Of a stretch of 64,000 bases of DNA, positions 52,673-61,601 are shown piece after piece. The DNA comes from an uncultured Lachnospiraceae bacterium (GTDB lineage Bacteria > Bacillota > Clostridia > Lachnospirales > Lachnospiraceae): positions 34,707 through 98,706 of the forward strand of contig CANQTF010000009.1 of assembly GCA_947626745.1 (NCBI GenBank), given 5' to 3'. The notes beneath the pieces are model-generated. The model was not told the DNA's origin and made no database searches. It worked only from the letters and a program-made list of their open reading frames with translations. The position numbers were made by a program, and so were the translations under genes. How positions within the stretch are numbered: position 1 is the first letter of the stretch; the number at the start of each line of letters is the position of its first letter.

Positions 52673-52709
52673 GTGTGAAAAATCAGCACATCAGTGTGAT
52701 TTTTCACAC
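52673..52709. repeat. Perfect 13-bp inverted repeat
   Basis: GTGTGAAAAATCA and TGATTTTTCACAC flank an 11-nt loop in the 307-bp gap between the Rpn gene and the FlxA-like gene. No ORF is supported in this gap. It could be an operator or the end of a small mobile element. Confidence 0.7.
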
Positions 52710-52724
52710 TATAACTCCATATTC

Positions 52725-52758
52725 AAAAAGGGCGCACGGATCAGAAGATCCATGCGCC
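52725..52758 (-). terminator. Terminator of the FlxA-like gene
   Basis: On the minus strand GGCGCATGGATC-TTCT-GATCCGTGCGCC followed by CTTTTTG is a strong intrinsic terminator 24 bp after the stop codon. Confidence 0.9.
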
Positions 52759-52781
52759 CCGCATCATAAGCTGTCCCGTAT

Positions 52782-53642
52782 CTACAGTTTCACGTCCACC
52801 GTCTGCCGCCCGCGGCTGAAGGGTACGCCAAGCATCGCCGTGTCAAAGGTATTCTGCGGCTGCCCGCCTGTCTGCTGCGCAGCGTCTGTACCCGCAGCTT
52901 TCTCGTCCGCGTCTGCCAAAGCTGCAGCGTCTTTTGGCGCATCGGCCTTCTGCTCCGTCTTGTCTGCGCCGTCGGCCTTCTGCTCTTCGCTCTCCTCGGA
53001 CCGATCCGCACGGTCGTCCTCCGCCTCTGCCGCTTTCTTCGCCGTCTCGGTCGCCTGTGCAAGCGCCCCCATCTGGGAAGCCGTCGCTTCGGCTGCCTTT
53101 GCTTCTACCTCCGCCAGTTGTTCCTTCTTCGCGCTTATGTTGCTGCCGGCGCCGGACATGCTGTCCATCTGGATCTCAGCCTTCAGCACCCCGGCCCGGC
53201 CTTCCATTTTCTGCGCGGTGCTGCCATGCACGTCCGCCTGTTTCATGGTGGCATCCGCCGAGATCAGCGCTTCCATGCTGCCCGCGGACATACCTGCGCT
53301 CTCTTTGCCGGCGCCCTTCGTCTGCTGCTTCGTGCCCAGCATCTCGTCCATAGAGTAATCCTTCTGACGCTTCTTCGCGGCTTCCTCGCGCTTCGCCTCG
53401 ATCTGCCGCTGTCTGAGCTGCGCCTCAAGATCGGTGATCTGTTTCTGTATGTCCTGCCTTTTCTTCGATTTCATCTCCGGCGGCAGCTCGCGATTCGACG
53501 AAAGCTCTTTTAACTGCTTCTGCAGACCCTGTATCTGATTCTGCAGATCTTTCACGACCGGGTCCGCCTGTCCGCCGATGCCCGCATCCATGCCGATCGC
53601 ACCCGCCGCTATGTTGATACCGTTTGTCCCGCTTACTTTCAT
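52782..53642 (-). CDS. FlxA-like coiled-coil protein
   Basis: The 286-residue protein begins with a glycine-rich segment (NGINIAAGAIGMDAGIGG). A coiled coil typical of FlxA-like proteins follows (VKDLQNQIQGLQKQLKELSS, QDIQKQITDLEAQLRQRQIE), then a long Ala/Glu/Lys low-complexity region. FlxA in enterics is a FliA-dependent, motility-linked gene of unknown function; its position near flagellin and chemoreceptors fits. No signal peptide. A strong terminator follows. Confidence 0.7.
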   Translation of the reverse strand: MKVSGTNGINIAAGAIGMDAGIGGQADPVVKDLQNQIQGLQKQLKELSSNRELPPEMKSKKRQDIQKQITDLEAQLRQRQIEAKREEAAKKRQKDYSMDEMLGTKQQTKGAGKESAGMSAGSMEALISADATMKQADVHGSTAQKMEGRAGVLKAEIQMDSMSGAGSNISAKKEQLAEVEAKAAEATASQMGALAQATETAKKAAEAEDDRADRSEESEEQKADGADKTEQKADAPKDAAALADADEKAAGTDAAQQTGGQPQNTFDTAMLGVPFSRGRQTVDVKL

Positions 53643-53748
53643 ATCTTCCTCCGTTCCGAGGCGTCCGTGCCTCCGTGTATCTTATCGTTCTGTCTTTTAT
53701 TTCGGCATCCGGCGCGCACCGCTTAAGCGAATTGTCGCCAAGCGCCCT

Positions 53749-55257
53749 TTATCGGTTGTGAACGGCTTTAGCCGCCTCGTTCTGCCTCATCTGCAGCATA
53801 ACGCGCAGCACGAAACGGTTCCCGCCGCCGCACGTCTCCCTGTCGATCTCCAGCTCCCCGAGATATTTGCGCGCCACGCGGCGAATGCCGGACAGACCGT
53901 ACCCGTGCCCGCCGTCCGCTTTCGTGCTGACAGGAAGGCCGCTCTGCGGATCTGTCTCCAGCTCGCCGGCATAGTCGTTTACGACTTCTATCATGAACAT
54001 GCTCCGGACACGGCGGGAAGCAAGCGATACCTTGGCCGTCCGTCCTTGGACGGCCGCACCGCCGTCCGTTCCGTTTGTGACAGTCGTGTCACAAGTCATC
54101 ATCCGCTCCGTCGCCTCGATCGCGTTGGCCAGTGCGTTATGCAAGATGATACTGATGTCAAACGCGTCGATATTTCCGTCCTGCGGGTAATGGAAGTCGC
54201 AGTCGAAGGCGATGCCCTTTTCCGCCATTTCCCGCTTCCTGCCGGACAGGATCACGTCGGTGACGGGATTGCCGCTCTGGACTTCCGCGGCCGTCGCCCG
54301 TATCTGTTCGCTGAGCGTCTCGGCATACTGTTCCGCGGCCTCGTACTTTCCCGCACTGTATAGCTCCTTGAGCGTCATCAGATGATTTCCCATGTCATGC
54401 CGCAGCCCCCGCATATCCCGGTAGAGCCGCTCCGTCTGCGCTATATGGTTCTCCATATCCTGCAGCTGCCTGTTCAGAAGCTCCCGCTGTCTCTCTTCTT
54501 CCTGCCCGTCCTTCCACCGCCTGAACACATAGACGATGAGAAAAAGCACCGCGGAGCTTAAGAGCGTCAGCCCGATATTGTAGATCTCATACCAATCGTA
54601 CTTATCGTAACCGTTTATGACCGTCATCCACGGCTCTTCCCTGTAGGCCGACACATAGCTGCCGCTCTTTCGCGCCGCGATGCAGAGCGCTATCGGCGCG
54701 GCAAGCACCGCCGCTTCAAAGCCGCTGATATCCTCCCGTCTGCGCCCGTAGAGCCTCTGCATCAGCCGGATACCGCCGTACAGCATCAGGAAGTGCAACG
54801 CTGTGTACACGATGCTCTCGATGACATACCAGAGCAGCCACTGCTCCGCGGTATCCAAGATCCGCCAGCCGTGCGCATGCGTACGGATATAGAACAAGTC
54901 CTCCGCCAACAGACTGATAAAACTGAGATTCGCTATGATCTCGGCCGCCTGTTTTTCCAGACAATAGTGTACGGCGGCAGCAAACGCCTTCTGTCTCGCA
55001 TATCGTCTATCCGCCAGCCACGCGGCGCCAAATGCGGCAAGGCTCCCCAGCGCATACGCCAGTCTGCCCGATATGTTATAGGGCATAAACAGCAAAAACA
55101 GCATCATGGCCGCATAGGCGGCTCCCACACGGAACGCGTTCCTGCGGCCGCACAGAAACGGTCTTATCCAAACAGTCAGGCAGAAGGCCGACAGCAGGAT
55201 CCAGCAGCTGCGCTTACACATGTTGACGATCTCGTAATACTGTTCCAGCTCGTTCAC
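53749..55257 (-). CDS. GHKL-type sensor histidine kinase (AgrC-like)
   Basis: The 502-residue protein has about six membrane helices in its first 250 residues, a helical linker and a GHKL kinase core: phospho-acceptor region GLRHDMGNHLMTLKELY near 285, N box LHNALANAIEAT and G box GGHGYGLSGIRRVARKYLG. This is the architecture of AgrC/quorum-sensing kinases paired with LytTR regulators. It starts directly after the response regulator stop. No AgrB/AgrD-like gene is visible nearby, so the ligand is unknown. Confidence 0.85.
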   Translation of the reverse strand: MNELEQYYEIVNMCKRSCWILLSAFCLTVWIRPFLCGRRNAFRVGAAYAAMMLFLLFMPYNISGRLAYALGSLAAFGAAWLADRRYARQKAFAAAVHYCLEKQAAEIIANLSFISLLAEDLFYIRTHAHGWRILDTAEQWLLWYVIESIVYTALHFLMLYGGIRLMQRLYGRRREDISGFEAAVLAAPIALCIAARKSGSYVSAYREEPWMTVINGYDKYDWYEIYNIGLTLLSSAVLFLIVYVFRRWKDGQEEERQRELLNRQLQDMENHIAQTERLYRDMRGLRHDMGNHLMTLKELYSAGKYEAAEQYAETLSEQIRATAAEVQSGNPVTDVILSGRKREMAEKGIAFDCDFHYPQDGNIDAFDISIILHNALANAIEATERMMTCDTTVTNGTDGGAAVQGRTAKVSLASRRVRSMFMIEVVNDYAGELETDPQSGLPVSTKADGGHGYGLSGIRRVARKYLGELEIDRETCGGGNRFVLRVMLQMRQNEAAKAVHNR

Positions 55258-55995
55258 TCAATCGCCCCTTTTCTCATTGATATAGCGCATGTAGCACCGC
55301 ACGAAGCCGGAGAACTGCTTCTTCGCGATAGGCGCAGACTTCCCTTGTTCCAGCCAGACAGTCTCCGCCGTATACTTCTCCACGTACCGCAGATTGACCA
55401 GATAGGCGCGGTGCGTCCTGTAAAAGCTCTGCCCCGCTTTTTCCGACAGGTCTGTCAGCCGCCCGTAATACTCGATATCGCCGCGCTTTGTATGCAAAAG
55501 GACCTTCCGGTTGAACACTTCCGCATAGATGATATCGTCGAAGGCCACCCTTGTGGAGACGCCGCCGCGCTTGACGAGCAGCGCCGGCTGTTCCGATGCC
55601 CTTGCCGTCCGGCCGCTCTGTATACAGCGGCGCAGCGCCCTGCCCAATACCTCCGCGAACCTGTCGTCCGCAAAGGGCTTCACCAGATACTGAAAAGCGC
55701 CCACGTCGAAGGCGTCGTAAACATACTCCGGGAACGCCGTCACAAAGATGAGGATCGTTTCACTGCAGCGCTCCCGCAGCTTCCTTGCGATATCCATGCC
55801 GTTTTGCACAGGCATACAGATATCGAGAAAGAGAATGTCCGGCGCAGGATCCTCCTGCAGGACCTGCGCGCCCGCATCGAGGCAGACGATCCGACAGGCC
55901 GTCTCCGTCTCCCGGCAGAACAGCGCCGTTTTTTGCTGCAGGATTTCCTGCATTTCTTTATCGTCGTCACATATCACGATCTTTACGCTCTGCAT
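55258..55995 (-). CDS. LytTR response regulator (AgrA-like)
   Basis: The 245-residue protein has an N-terminal receiver domain (VICDDDKEMQ, phospho-acceptor Asp in DILFLDICMPVQNGMDIA, conserved Thr/Lys in FVTAF and YLVKPF) and a C-terminal LytTR DNA-binding domain (IIYAEVFNRKVLLHTKRGDI, FYRTHRAYLVNLRYVEKY). It precedes its histidine kinase gene with no gap. An extended -10 (TGGTACAAT) lies about 40 bp upstream. Confidence 0.9.
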   Translation of the reverse strand: MQSVKIVICDDDKEMQEILQQKTALFCRETETACRIVCLDAGAQVLQEDPAPDILFLDICMPVQNGMDIARKLRERCSETILIFVTAFPEYVYDAFDVGAFQYLVKPFADDRFAEVLGRALRRCIQSGRTARASEQPALLVKRGGVSTRVAFDDIIYAEVFNRKVLLHTKRGDIEYYGRLTDLSEKAGQSFYRTHRAYLVNLRYVEKYTAETVWLEQGKSAPIAKKQFSGFVRCYMRYINEKRGD

Positions 55996-56035
55996 GATCT
56001 TTCCCCCTGCCGCACGGATTGCTGCGGCTGTGTCT

Positions 56036-56041
56036 ATTGTA
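56036..56041 (-). promoter_or_regulatory. Extended -10 element of the two-component operon
   Basis: TG-G-TACAAT on the minus strand (TACAAT at 56041-56036) precedes the response regulator by 40 bp. No good -35 is present at 17 bp, as expected for an extended -10 promoter. Confidence 0.5.
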
Positions 56042-56117
56042 CCATATCATGCAAGAGCCTTCTCCCATTTCCCGCGGAAATGTTGCGAAAGACCTTTTTT
56101 CGGTAATGAACGGCCTG

Positions 56118-56483
56118 TCAGAAACACAGCTCGTTCCACTGGCAGCCGCCGCATATCTGCGTGCGTCTGCCGGCCCGCAGGATCCGCTCACGGACCAGCG
56201 CCTCAAAGGCTTTCCACCTGATGCGCGTCCCGGCGCGCAGCCCGCAGGCGGCAAGCACCTGCCTGTCATAGTCTGCCGCTTTGTCATCCGAAATACACAC
56301 ACCCGCCTGATTATTGGGACAATGAGTACACACGTCGTCCGCCCCGCAGAGCAGAACGACATACGGATCCTGCTCCAGCTTCTTTTTCATCTCACACATA
56401 TTTTGTGTGAATCCGCTGCTGTATCCTTTTCCCTGAAAAAAGAAAAAGCACATGCCGTGATGTGCTCTTATCCTGTATTCCAT
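56118..56483 (-). CDS. DUF1284 iron-sulfur-like protein
   Basis: From ATG 56483 (after GAGGAG) the protein has 121 residues. It matches DUF1284 in RIRAHHGMCFFFFQGKGYSS and in its many Cys residues (CTHCPNNQAGVC, then CGGCQWNELCF), which suggest a metal cluster. Function is not established. It follows bioY by 17 bp and is probably co-transcribed. Confidence 0.8.
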   Translation of the reverse strand: MEYRIRAHHGMCFFFFQGKGYSSGFTQNMCEMKKKLEQDPYVVLLCGADDVCTHCPNNQAGVCISDDKAADYDRQVLAACGLRAGTRIRWKAFEALVRERILRAGRRTQICGGCQWNELCF

Positions 56484-56500
56484 ATGCGCCGCTCTCCTCT

Positions 56501-57112
56501 CTACGCCCCGTCCAAGATCCCGGCCAGCGGTCTTCTGAGTGCGCGGCTCAACAGCAGCGCCAGAGCGATCTTGACCGCGTCCGGAACAAGAAAGGGCAAC
56601 ACGCACCAGCCCAGTACCGTTGACAGCCCTACTGCGCCCATATCCCGCATGTACACGAACATGAACCACGCCGTGCCGAACGCGTAGCAGACGAGCAGCC
56701 CGACGGTCATGGATACCGCCTGTGCCCACGTCTTTCTCCCCAAAATGCTCTCTAACAGCCACATGACGAGCGCCGAGAAGATAAAACCGATGATATAGCC
56801 GCCCGCATTCCGCAGGATAATGTCGATCCCGCCCGTAAAGCCCCCGAAAACGGGAACGCCGACCGCGCCCAGCAGCACATAGACGACCACCGCCAGCGTC
56901 CCTCTCCTGCCGCCGAGCAGCGCCACCGCCAAGAATACGGCAAACGTCTGCAGCGTAAAGGGGATCGCTGTGGGAATGGAGATCCACGAGCATATGGCGA
57001 TCAGCGCCGTAAAAATGCCGATGTATGCCATGTCGTAGACCCTGCGGCGGTTTTGGGTACGCGCGACTGCTCCCGCCGCGTCTGCGGTCTGTATATCCTT
57101 AAGCTTTTCCAT
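56501..57112 (-). CDS. bioY: Biotin transporter BioY (ECF S component)
   Basis: From ATG 57112 (after GGGAGG) the protein has 203 residues and six membrane segments. BioY features are visible (ISIPTAIPFTLQTFAVFLA, GAVGVPVFGGFTGG, GGYIIGFIFSAL). It binds biotin and works with an ECF module, for example EcfA1A2T at 20811-23493. The open frame extends 30 codons upstream without a binding site. I did not find a convincing BirA operator. Confidence 0.92.
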   Translation of the reverse strand: MEKLKDIQTADAAGAVARTQNRRRVYDMAYIGIFTALIAICSWISIPTAIPFTLQTFAVFLAVALLGGRRGTLAVVVYVLLGAVGVPVFGGFTGGIDIILRNAGGYIIGFIFSALVMWLLESILGRKTWAQAVSMTVGLLVCYAFGTAWFMFVYMRDMGAVGLSTVLGWCVLPFLVPDAVKIALALLLSRALRRPLAGILDGA

Positions 57113-57192
57113 TCCTATCCTCCCTGCCGCACAGAACGATGTGCCGGCGTCCGCCGATCCTTCCGTTTTCTGTCCGGCCCTGTACTGAGGAT

Positions 57193-57221
57193 ATGGTATC
57201 ACCGGGAAATCATATTGTCAA
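57193..57221 (-). promoter_or_regulatory. Promoter of bioY
   Basis: TTGACA (57221-57216), a 17-bp spacer and TACCAT (57198-57193) on the minus strand precede bioY by about 80 bp. The -35 is perfect and the -10 weak. Confidence 0.55.
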
Positions 57222-57234
57222 CCTATTTTTATTT

Positions 57235-58935
57235 TTAGTTGACAATCAGTCTGCGATAGCGGTTGATGCACGCCATGATCTCCTGTTTGCGCGGTCTGGC
57301 AAGCTGTGCGGATACATCGCCGCGCTCAAACAGGCTCTCCAGGCCCTGCCCGTCGAGCTGCGCTTCCAGCATAGCGCCGATCTGCCGCAGGTCTTTCCTG
57401 CCGTCCATCAATTTAAGCTGCGCATATTTTAACAGATAGGCCAGCGCCGCCGTCTGCTCCTGATCCTTAAGCTGTTCAAGATAGCGCAGCTCCACGTTTT
57501 CTTTATTCACGGACAACTCGCTCGTTCCCGATGCCCTAAGCTTGATGCGCTCTTCCCGACGCAGCGCCATGTCCGGTGCGGGACGTCGCTCCTTATTATA
57601 GGAAGGAAAAGCCGCCTGTGTTTTCGCCGAAGCGCCGTAAGCCGCCGCCGCGCTCTTCGCGCGCTCGGTGATGTCGATCGGCATATACTCCTTCATCTGA
57701 ATGACCGTGTCCGCCACATCAAAGAACGCGCCGGAGCTGCCCGCCACGATGATCGAAGACACGCCCAGCTCCTCGTACATGCCGCGCACCCTGTCGATAA
57801 AAGGGGTGATCGGCTCTTCACCGGCCGCGATGACTTCCGCCATCAGCCTGTCGCGCACCATGAAATTCGTGGCCGAGGTATCCTCGTCGATCAGGATCAG
57901 ACTGCTGCCGCTCTCCAGCGCTTCTATCAGGTTCGCCGCCTGTGAGGTGCTGCCGCTGGCATCTTCTGTGGAAAAATGCTCCGTGTCCTTACGATTCGGC
58001 AGGTTTTGAATAAACGGCGAGATGTCCACGCCCGTGATGCTCCTGCCGTCCTCCGCCCGCAGCTTAAACGCCGATCGGTCCGTGATAACGTATTCCCTGC
58101 CGTCTCCGCCTATATGGTTGTATACGCCGTTCTGTAATGCCTGCAAGATCGTGGATTTGCCGTGATACCCACCGCCCACGAACAGAGTGATGCCTTTCGG
58201 GATCCCCATGCCGGAAATCTCTCCCCTGTTGGGAGTGTTTAACGTCACGCGCAAACTCTCCGGTGATTGGAAGGTTACGGCATCTTTCATCGGTTTCTCC
58301 GAAATTCCGCTTTCCCTCGGCAACACAGAACCGTCCGCGATAAAAGCGCATAAGCCGCGCTCTGTGAGGCAAGCCCTGATCGCCTGTTGGTCCTCGCACA
58401 GCCGGATCGCCCGCTTTAGCTTCTCCTGATCGATATTGGCATAGAAGAGACTCTTCCGCACACAGCCGGGCAGGATGTCGAACAGCATCTTCTCCAGCTC
58501 GCCGGCGTTGATCGTGCGCCCGTTGGCCGGAAAACCCGCCTCAAACCGCAGTATGACATCACCCTCCTGCACCCGCATCGCCGTGCGCTCCAACACCTGC
58601 TGCCCGCAGCGCGACACGGACAAAAGCCCGCTCTTGCCTGACCCTTTCGCCTGAAAACTGCCGCCAGCCACCCATTTCGCAAACAGGCGGGTGAGATGAT
58701 CCTGCAGCGTGACGCGCTTCTCAAAGGTGTCATAGTACGCCGCCGGAAATCCGGCCTTCTCCTTGTCCACCCGCACGGAAAGCCGCGAAGGCGCGGCAAA
58801 GGGGTCGCCCTGCACATGATCTATGGAAAGCACATAGTCGCCAAACCGATATTGCCCCCGCAACTCCTTGTAAGCGGGGTATCCCCTGTGGTCTATGCTT
58901 CTCAGTTTTGTCCGCAATTCCGTCGCTGTGTTCAT
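57235..58935 (-). CDS. ABC-class P-loop ATPase (ABC_ATPase family)
   Basis: The 566-residue protein has an N-terminal half with SIDHVQGDPFAAPSRLSVRV, a Walker A-like GGGYHGKSTILQAL near the middle and Walker B SSLILIDEDTSATNFM, followed by SSIIVAGSSGAFFDVADTVI. This is the stand-alone predicted ABC-class ATPase family (PF09818 type), with no transmembrane segment or transporter partner. Its biochemical role is unknown. It ends 122 bp upstream of bioY. Confidence 0.85.
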   Translation of the reverse strand: MNTATELRTKLRSIDHRGYPAYKELRGQYRFGDYVLSIDHVQGDPFAAPSRLSVRVDKEKAGFPAAYYDTFEKRVTLQDHLTRLFAKWVAGGSFQAKGSGKSGLLSVSRCGQQVLERTAMRVQEGDVILRFEAGFPANGRTINAGELEKMLFDILPGCVRKSLFYANIDQEKLKRAIRLCEDQQAIRACLTERGLCAFIADGSVLPRESGISEKPMKDAVTFQSPESLRVTLNTPNRGEISGMGIPKGITLFVGGGYHGKSTILQALQNGVYNHIGGDGREYVITDRSAFKLRAEDGRSITGVDISPFIQNLPNRKDTEHFSTEDASGSTSQAANLIEALESGSSLILIDEDTSATNFMVRDRLMAEVIAAGEEPITPFIDRVRGMYEELGVSSIIVAGSSGAFFDVADTVIQMKEYMPIDITERAKSAAAAYGASAKTQAAFPSYNKERRPAPDMALRREERIKLRASGTSELSVNKENVELRYLEQLKDQEQTAALAYLLKYAQLKLMDGRKDLRQIGAMLEAQLDGQGLESLFERGDVSAQLARPRKQEIMACINRYRRLIVN

Positions 58936-58973
58936 GCCTTGTGCGCCGCTCCTTCTTCTTTTTCATACGATTC

Positions 58974-60056
58974 TCAGCGGATCGCCGTGATGCTGAGCGC
59001 ATGCATATAGGCATCGTCTCCGCGGGCGCAGGTCACGCTGACCTTCTGCCCCTTGACCAGTATCTTATATCCGAACTGGCTGTTCACCGCGTCCAGCTTC
59101 AGTTCCATCTCACCGTTCGGCGTGTCCAAAAACAGGATATTTTCCGTTGACTTGCTTCCCACCGTGCCCGTCACCGTCGCCGTGGAGGAAGTCGCGATAT
59201 TGGTCGGAATCACACTGCTCTTGGCGCCGACGATACTGGAAGCATGCATACAGGCATCATTTCCCCGGTAGACCGACACGGCCATTTTCCTGCCGGGTAC
59301 TGCCATGATACCGCTTCTGGAATCCGTCTTGCTGTCGAGCGCGATCTCCATCACACCGCCATCTGTGGAAAGGAACAGCCGATCGCTTGTCGTCTTCTTG
59401 TCCACCGTGCCGGAGACCCATGTGGTGGACACATCCACCGTGCCGTCCGGAGACGGCGTCATATTCGACATGGCAACGCCGCCCGAACTCGAAGACGAGA
59501 CACCGCCGCTCGCATCAGAGATGCTGAGCGCATGCATATAGGCATCGCTGCCGCGCGCACACGTGATACTGTATGTCTTGCCCGCAACCAGCACCTTGCA
59601 CCCGCTCATATCCGTCGTGCTGTCGAGCTTTAACTCCATCTCGCCGCCCGACGTATTGAAAAACAGGATATCATCTTTACTCTTTTCACTGATCGTTCCC
59701 GTCACCACCGCGGTATTGGAAGAATCGACCGTGGCGACAGAAGCCTGTCCGTTGTTTGTGATCCTGACCGCGTGAAGATATCCGTCGGACTCGTGGGATA
59801 CCGAAACGCTGATCTTCCTGTCCGGAAGCAGCATTTTGCAGCCGCTCGTGTCCGTACCGCTGTCTATCTTGATCTCCATATTGCCCTCCGGTGTGGCGAG
59901 CAGCAGCAGATCGGAAGTGGTCCCCTTGCGAACCGTTCCGGTCACTGTCGCGATCACTTCACCGGCCTGTGCCGTCAGCCTGTTTGCCGGGATCAGCGTC
60001 ACACCGAGCGCCAGACACAGCGCCAGACACAGGTTTGCAGTCTTTCTCTTGTTCAT
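58974..60056 (-). CDS. Secreted protein with four internal repeats
   Basis: From ATG 60056 (after GGAGG) the 360-residue protein has a signal peptide (residues about 1-31, ending near AQA). Four imperfect repeats of about 75-85 residues follow. Each contains a beta-rich unit of the form TGTV..KST.D.LFL.T..GEMEIKLDS and a closing stretch like RGSDAYMHALSI. The repeats contain a recurring Cys in some units (SGCK). I do not recognise the family; the beta-rich repeats suggest an extracellular binding or structural role. A TTGCAT-N17-TATACT promoter lies upstream. Confidence 0.75.
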   Translation of the reverse strand: MNKRKTANLCLALCLALGVTLIPANRLTAQAGEVIATVTGTVRKGTTSDLLLLATPEGNMEIKIDSGTDTSGCKMLLPDRKISVSVSHESDGYLHAVRITNNGQASVATVDSSNTAVVTGTISEKSKDDILFFNTSGGEMELKLDSTTDMSGCKVLVAGKTYSITCARGSDAYMHALSISDASGGVSSSSSGGVAMSNMTPSPDGTVDVSTTWVSGTVDKKTTSDRLFLSTDGGVMEIALDSKTDSRSGIMAVPGRKMAVSVYRGNDACMHASSIVGAKSSVIPTNIATSSTATVTGTVGSKSTENILFLDTPNGEMELKLDAVNSQFGYKILVKGQKVSVTCARGDDAYMHALSITAIR

Positions 60057-60131
60057 AATTGCACCTCCATCGTACTGTAAAGTATATGCCGGAACCACAA
60101 GGTTCCATAATTATCCACTTTATGTAAACTC

Positions 60132-60160
60132 AGTATACAACATCTATGCGGGAAATGCAA
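60132..60160 (-). promoter_or_regulatory. Promoter of the four-repeat protein
   Basis: TTGCAT (60160-60155), a 17-bp spacer and TATACT (60137-60132) on the minus strand lie about 75 bp before the start codon at 60056. Confidence 0.7.
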
Positions 60161-60244
60161 CCATTATTCTATATTTTGTTTTTCAATCTATTTTCATATC
60201 CCTGACCGTATTGCGGCCGGCACACAAAACACAGACGTGCCGGC

Positions 60245-60736
60245 TCAGTCGATCGAGACGGTAAAGGTAAGCGTATCGGTATAGTTCCCCGCATACTGGG
60301 CGTGCTCCTTCTGCAGATCCGTAGAAAAATTCAGGATCGCCCAGCCCGAACTCTCTCCGGCCGCAACAGTCAGTATCGTATACTGATCATCTTTCGGGAT
60401 CTCATGATAATTGACCAAAAGATCGTAATCGATATATCCCTCGTTGCGCACCATGGTAAAATGATTGAGACTGGAAATATTTACATTGAGGACGCTCCCC
60501 TCATTGAGCACCACGTCACTCACCTGAAGCGATCTTTCGATCTCTTTTTCGGTATCCGAAAATGTCACACTGGCGGGGATCGTTACGGTATAAGTTACCT
60601 CGGCATTATAGCCCACAGTGATATTGCCGCTGTTCTCCTGCGAATCCTGCGTTATGGTCTCCCCTTCCGCCAGTGAAACACTCGGCACACTGAGCGCAAA
60701 AAATACAGTCAAAATACACGCGAACCATTTTTTCAT
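60245..60736 (-). CDS. Small secreted beta-rich surface protein
   Basis: From ATG 60736 (after GGGAGAAGG) the 163-residue protein has a signal peptide (MKKWFACILTVFFALSVPSV) and a mature part with segments such as EVTYTVTIPASVTFSD, typical of Gram-positive extracellular beta-sandwich proteins. No LPXTG or transmembrane anchor is present. It follows the membrane-anchored gene by 43 bp and is probably co-expressed with it. A GCCGGCAC hairpin downstream lacks a T run. Confidence 0.7.
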   Translation of the reverse strand: MKKWFACILTVFFALSVPSVSLAEGETITQDSQENSGNITVGYNAEVTYTVTIPASVTFSDTEKEIERSLQVSDVVLNEGSVLNVNISSLNHFTMVRNEGYIDYDLLVNYHEIPKDDQYTILTVAAGESSGWAILNFSTDLQKEHAQYAGNYTDTLTFTVSID

Positions 60737-60779
60737 CTTTCCTTCTCCCTTGCAATATATGTTTGCTCCCCGGCGGCTC

Positions 60780-61340
60780 TTAACCGACAATCAGCTTGAT
60801 CCTCATGTCAATATTGTTGGTGGGTGTCCTCTCCTCATTCATGCAATACGGCTGGACATGGACTACCGCCTCATACACGCCCTGCTCAAGCTCCCGCGAC
60901 AGCGTTATACGGTCAATGCGCTTCCCCGGCTCGACAAGCCCTGATGTATACAATACCTCGTAATCCTGACTGCCGTTGCCGCACAGCCTGAGTTCAAAAG
61001 TCAGATAATACAGCTTCGCATTTTCTTCCGGATTCCTGAAATCGGCTTTTACCTTTTTGGTGTCTGCCGCAATCGTCATGGAATCCCGCCCCGCAATGAC
61101 CACGCCCTGTTCCAAGACCGCTTCATCTTGGTATGACAGACCGCTCTCCGCGTCCGGGTCAATTACCAACGCCACCCCGCCGCCGGGTCTCTTGACGGGA
61201 GCAGACGCATTCCCGCTGCCCCTGCTATGCCGCATCAGGCTGATGCCTGCCGCTGTCCCAAGCAGCAGCAAGACCAGCAAAAGCAAAAATACGATCCGTT
61301 TTCCTTTTCTGCCTTTGTCCTTTTGGCGCTTTCCTTTCAT
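60780..61340 (-). CDS. Membrane-anchored extracellular protein
   Basis: From ATG 61340 (after AAGGGA) the 186-residue protein starts with a Lys/Arg-rich segment and one transmembrane helix (VFLLLLVLLLLGTAAGISL), followed by an extracellular beta-rich domain (FRNPEENAKLYYLTFELRL, LSRELEQGVYEAVVHVQPY). An alternative start at 61388 also has a GGAG. No family recognised. It probably pairs with the next secreted protein. The upstream gap 61341-61601 holds the terminator of the glycosyltransferase operon and no other gene. Confidence 0.65.
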   Translation of the reverse strand: MKGKRQKDKGRKGKRIVFLLLLVLLLLGTAAGISLMRHSRGSGNASAPVKRPGGGVALVIDPDAESGLSYQDEAVLEQGVVIAGRDSMTIAADTKKVKADFRNPEENAKLYYLTFELRLCGNGSQDYEVLYTSGLVEPGKRIDRITLSRELEQGVYEAVVHVQPYCMNEERTPTNNIDMRIKLIVG

Positions 61341-61540
61341 CGGCTTTCCCTTCTGCCCGATACCGCTGCAAATCCCGCTATCCGTCATCACGGGAATGCT
61401 CCGGCTCTTTCTATATACTATGACAATATCTGACACCCTGTTACTGAAAGCTACAAATTTTGCACAAGGCTGTGAGGTGGTGACAAAAGCCATACGTCTG
61501 AATCCGCTGAATACTATATTTCCCTTCCGATATGGCAAAC

Positions 61541-61572
61541 AAAAAAGTCACCCCACAATACGGGATGACTCT
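61541..61572 (-). terminator. Terminator of the glycosyltransferase pair
   Basis: On the minus strand AGTCATCCC-GTATTGT-GGGGTGACT followed by TTTTTT is an intrinsic terminator about 30 bp after the GT-C gene. Confidence 0.9.
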
Positions 61573-61601
61573 CTTTATATTGCACTTACTATTTTCCCCT
61601 T

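Noticed and set aside
56484..56993. N-terminal extension of the DUF1284 frame
   Set aside because: The open frame upstream of 56483 overlaps bioY in another frame; the binding site and family alignment support the start at 56483.
57113..57234. BirA operator or biotin riboswitch before bioY
   Set aside because: Only a promoter-like TTGACA was found; no paired biotin operator arms are visible.
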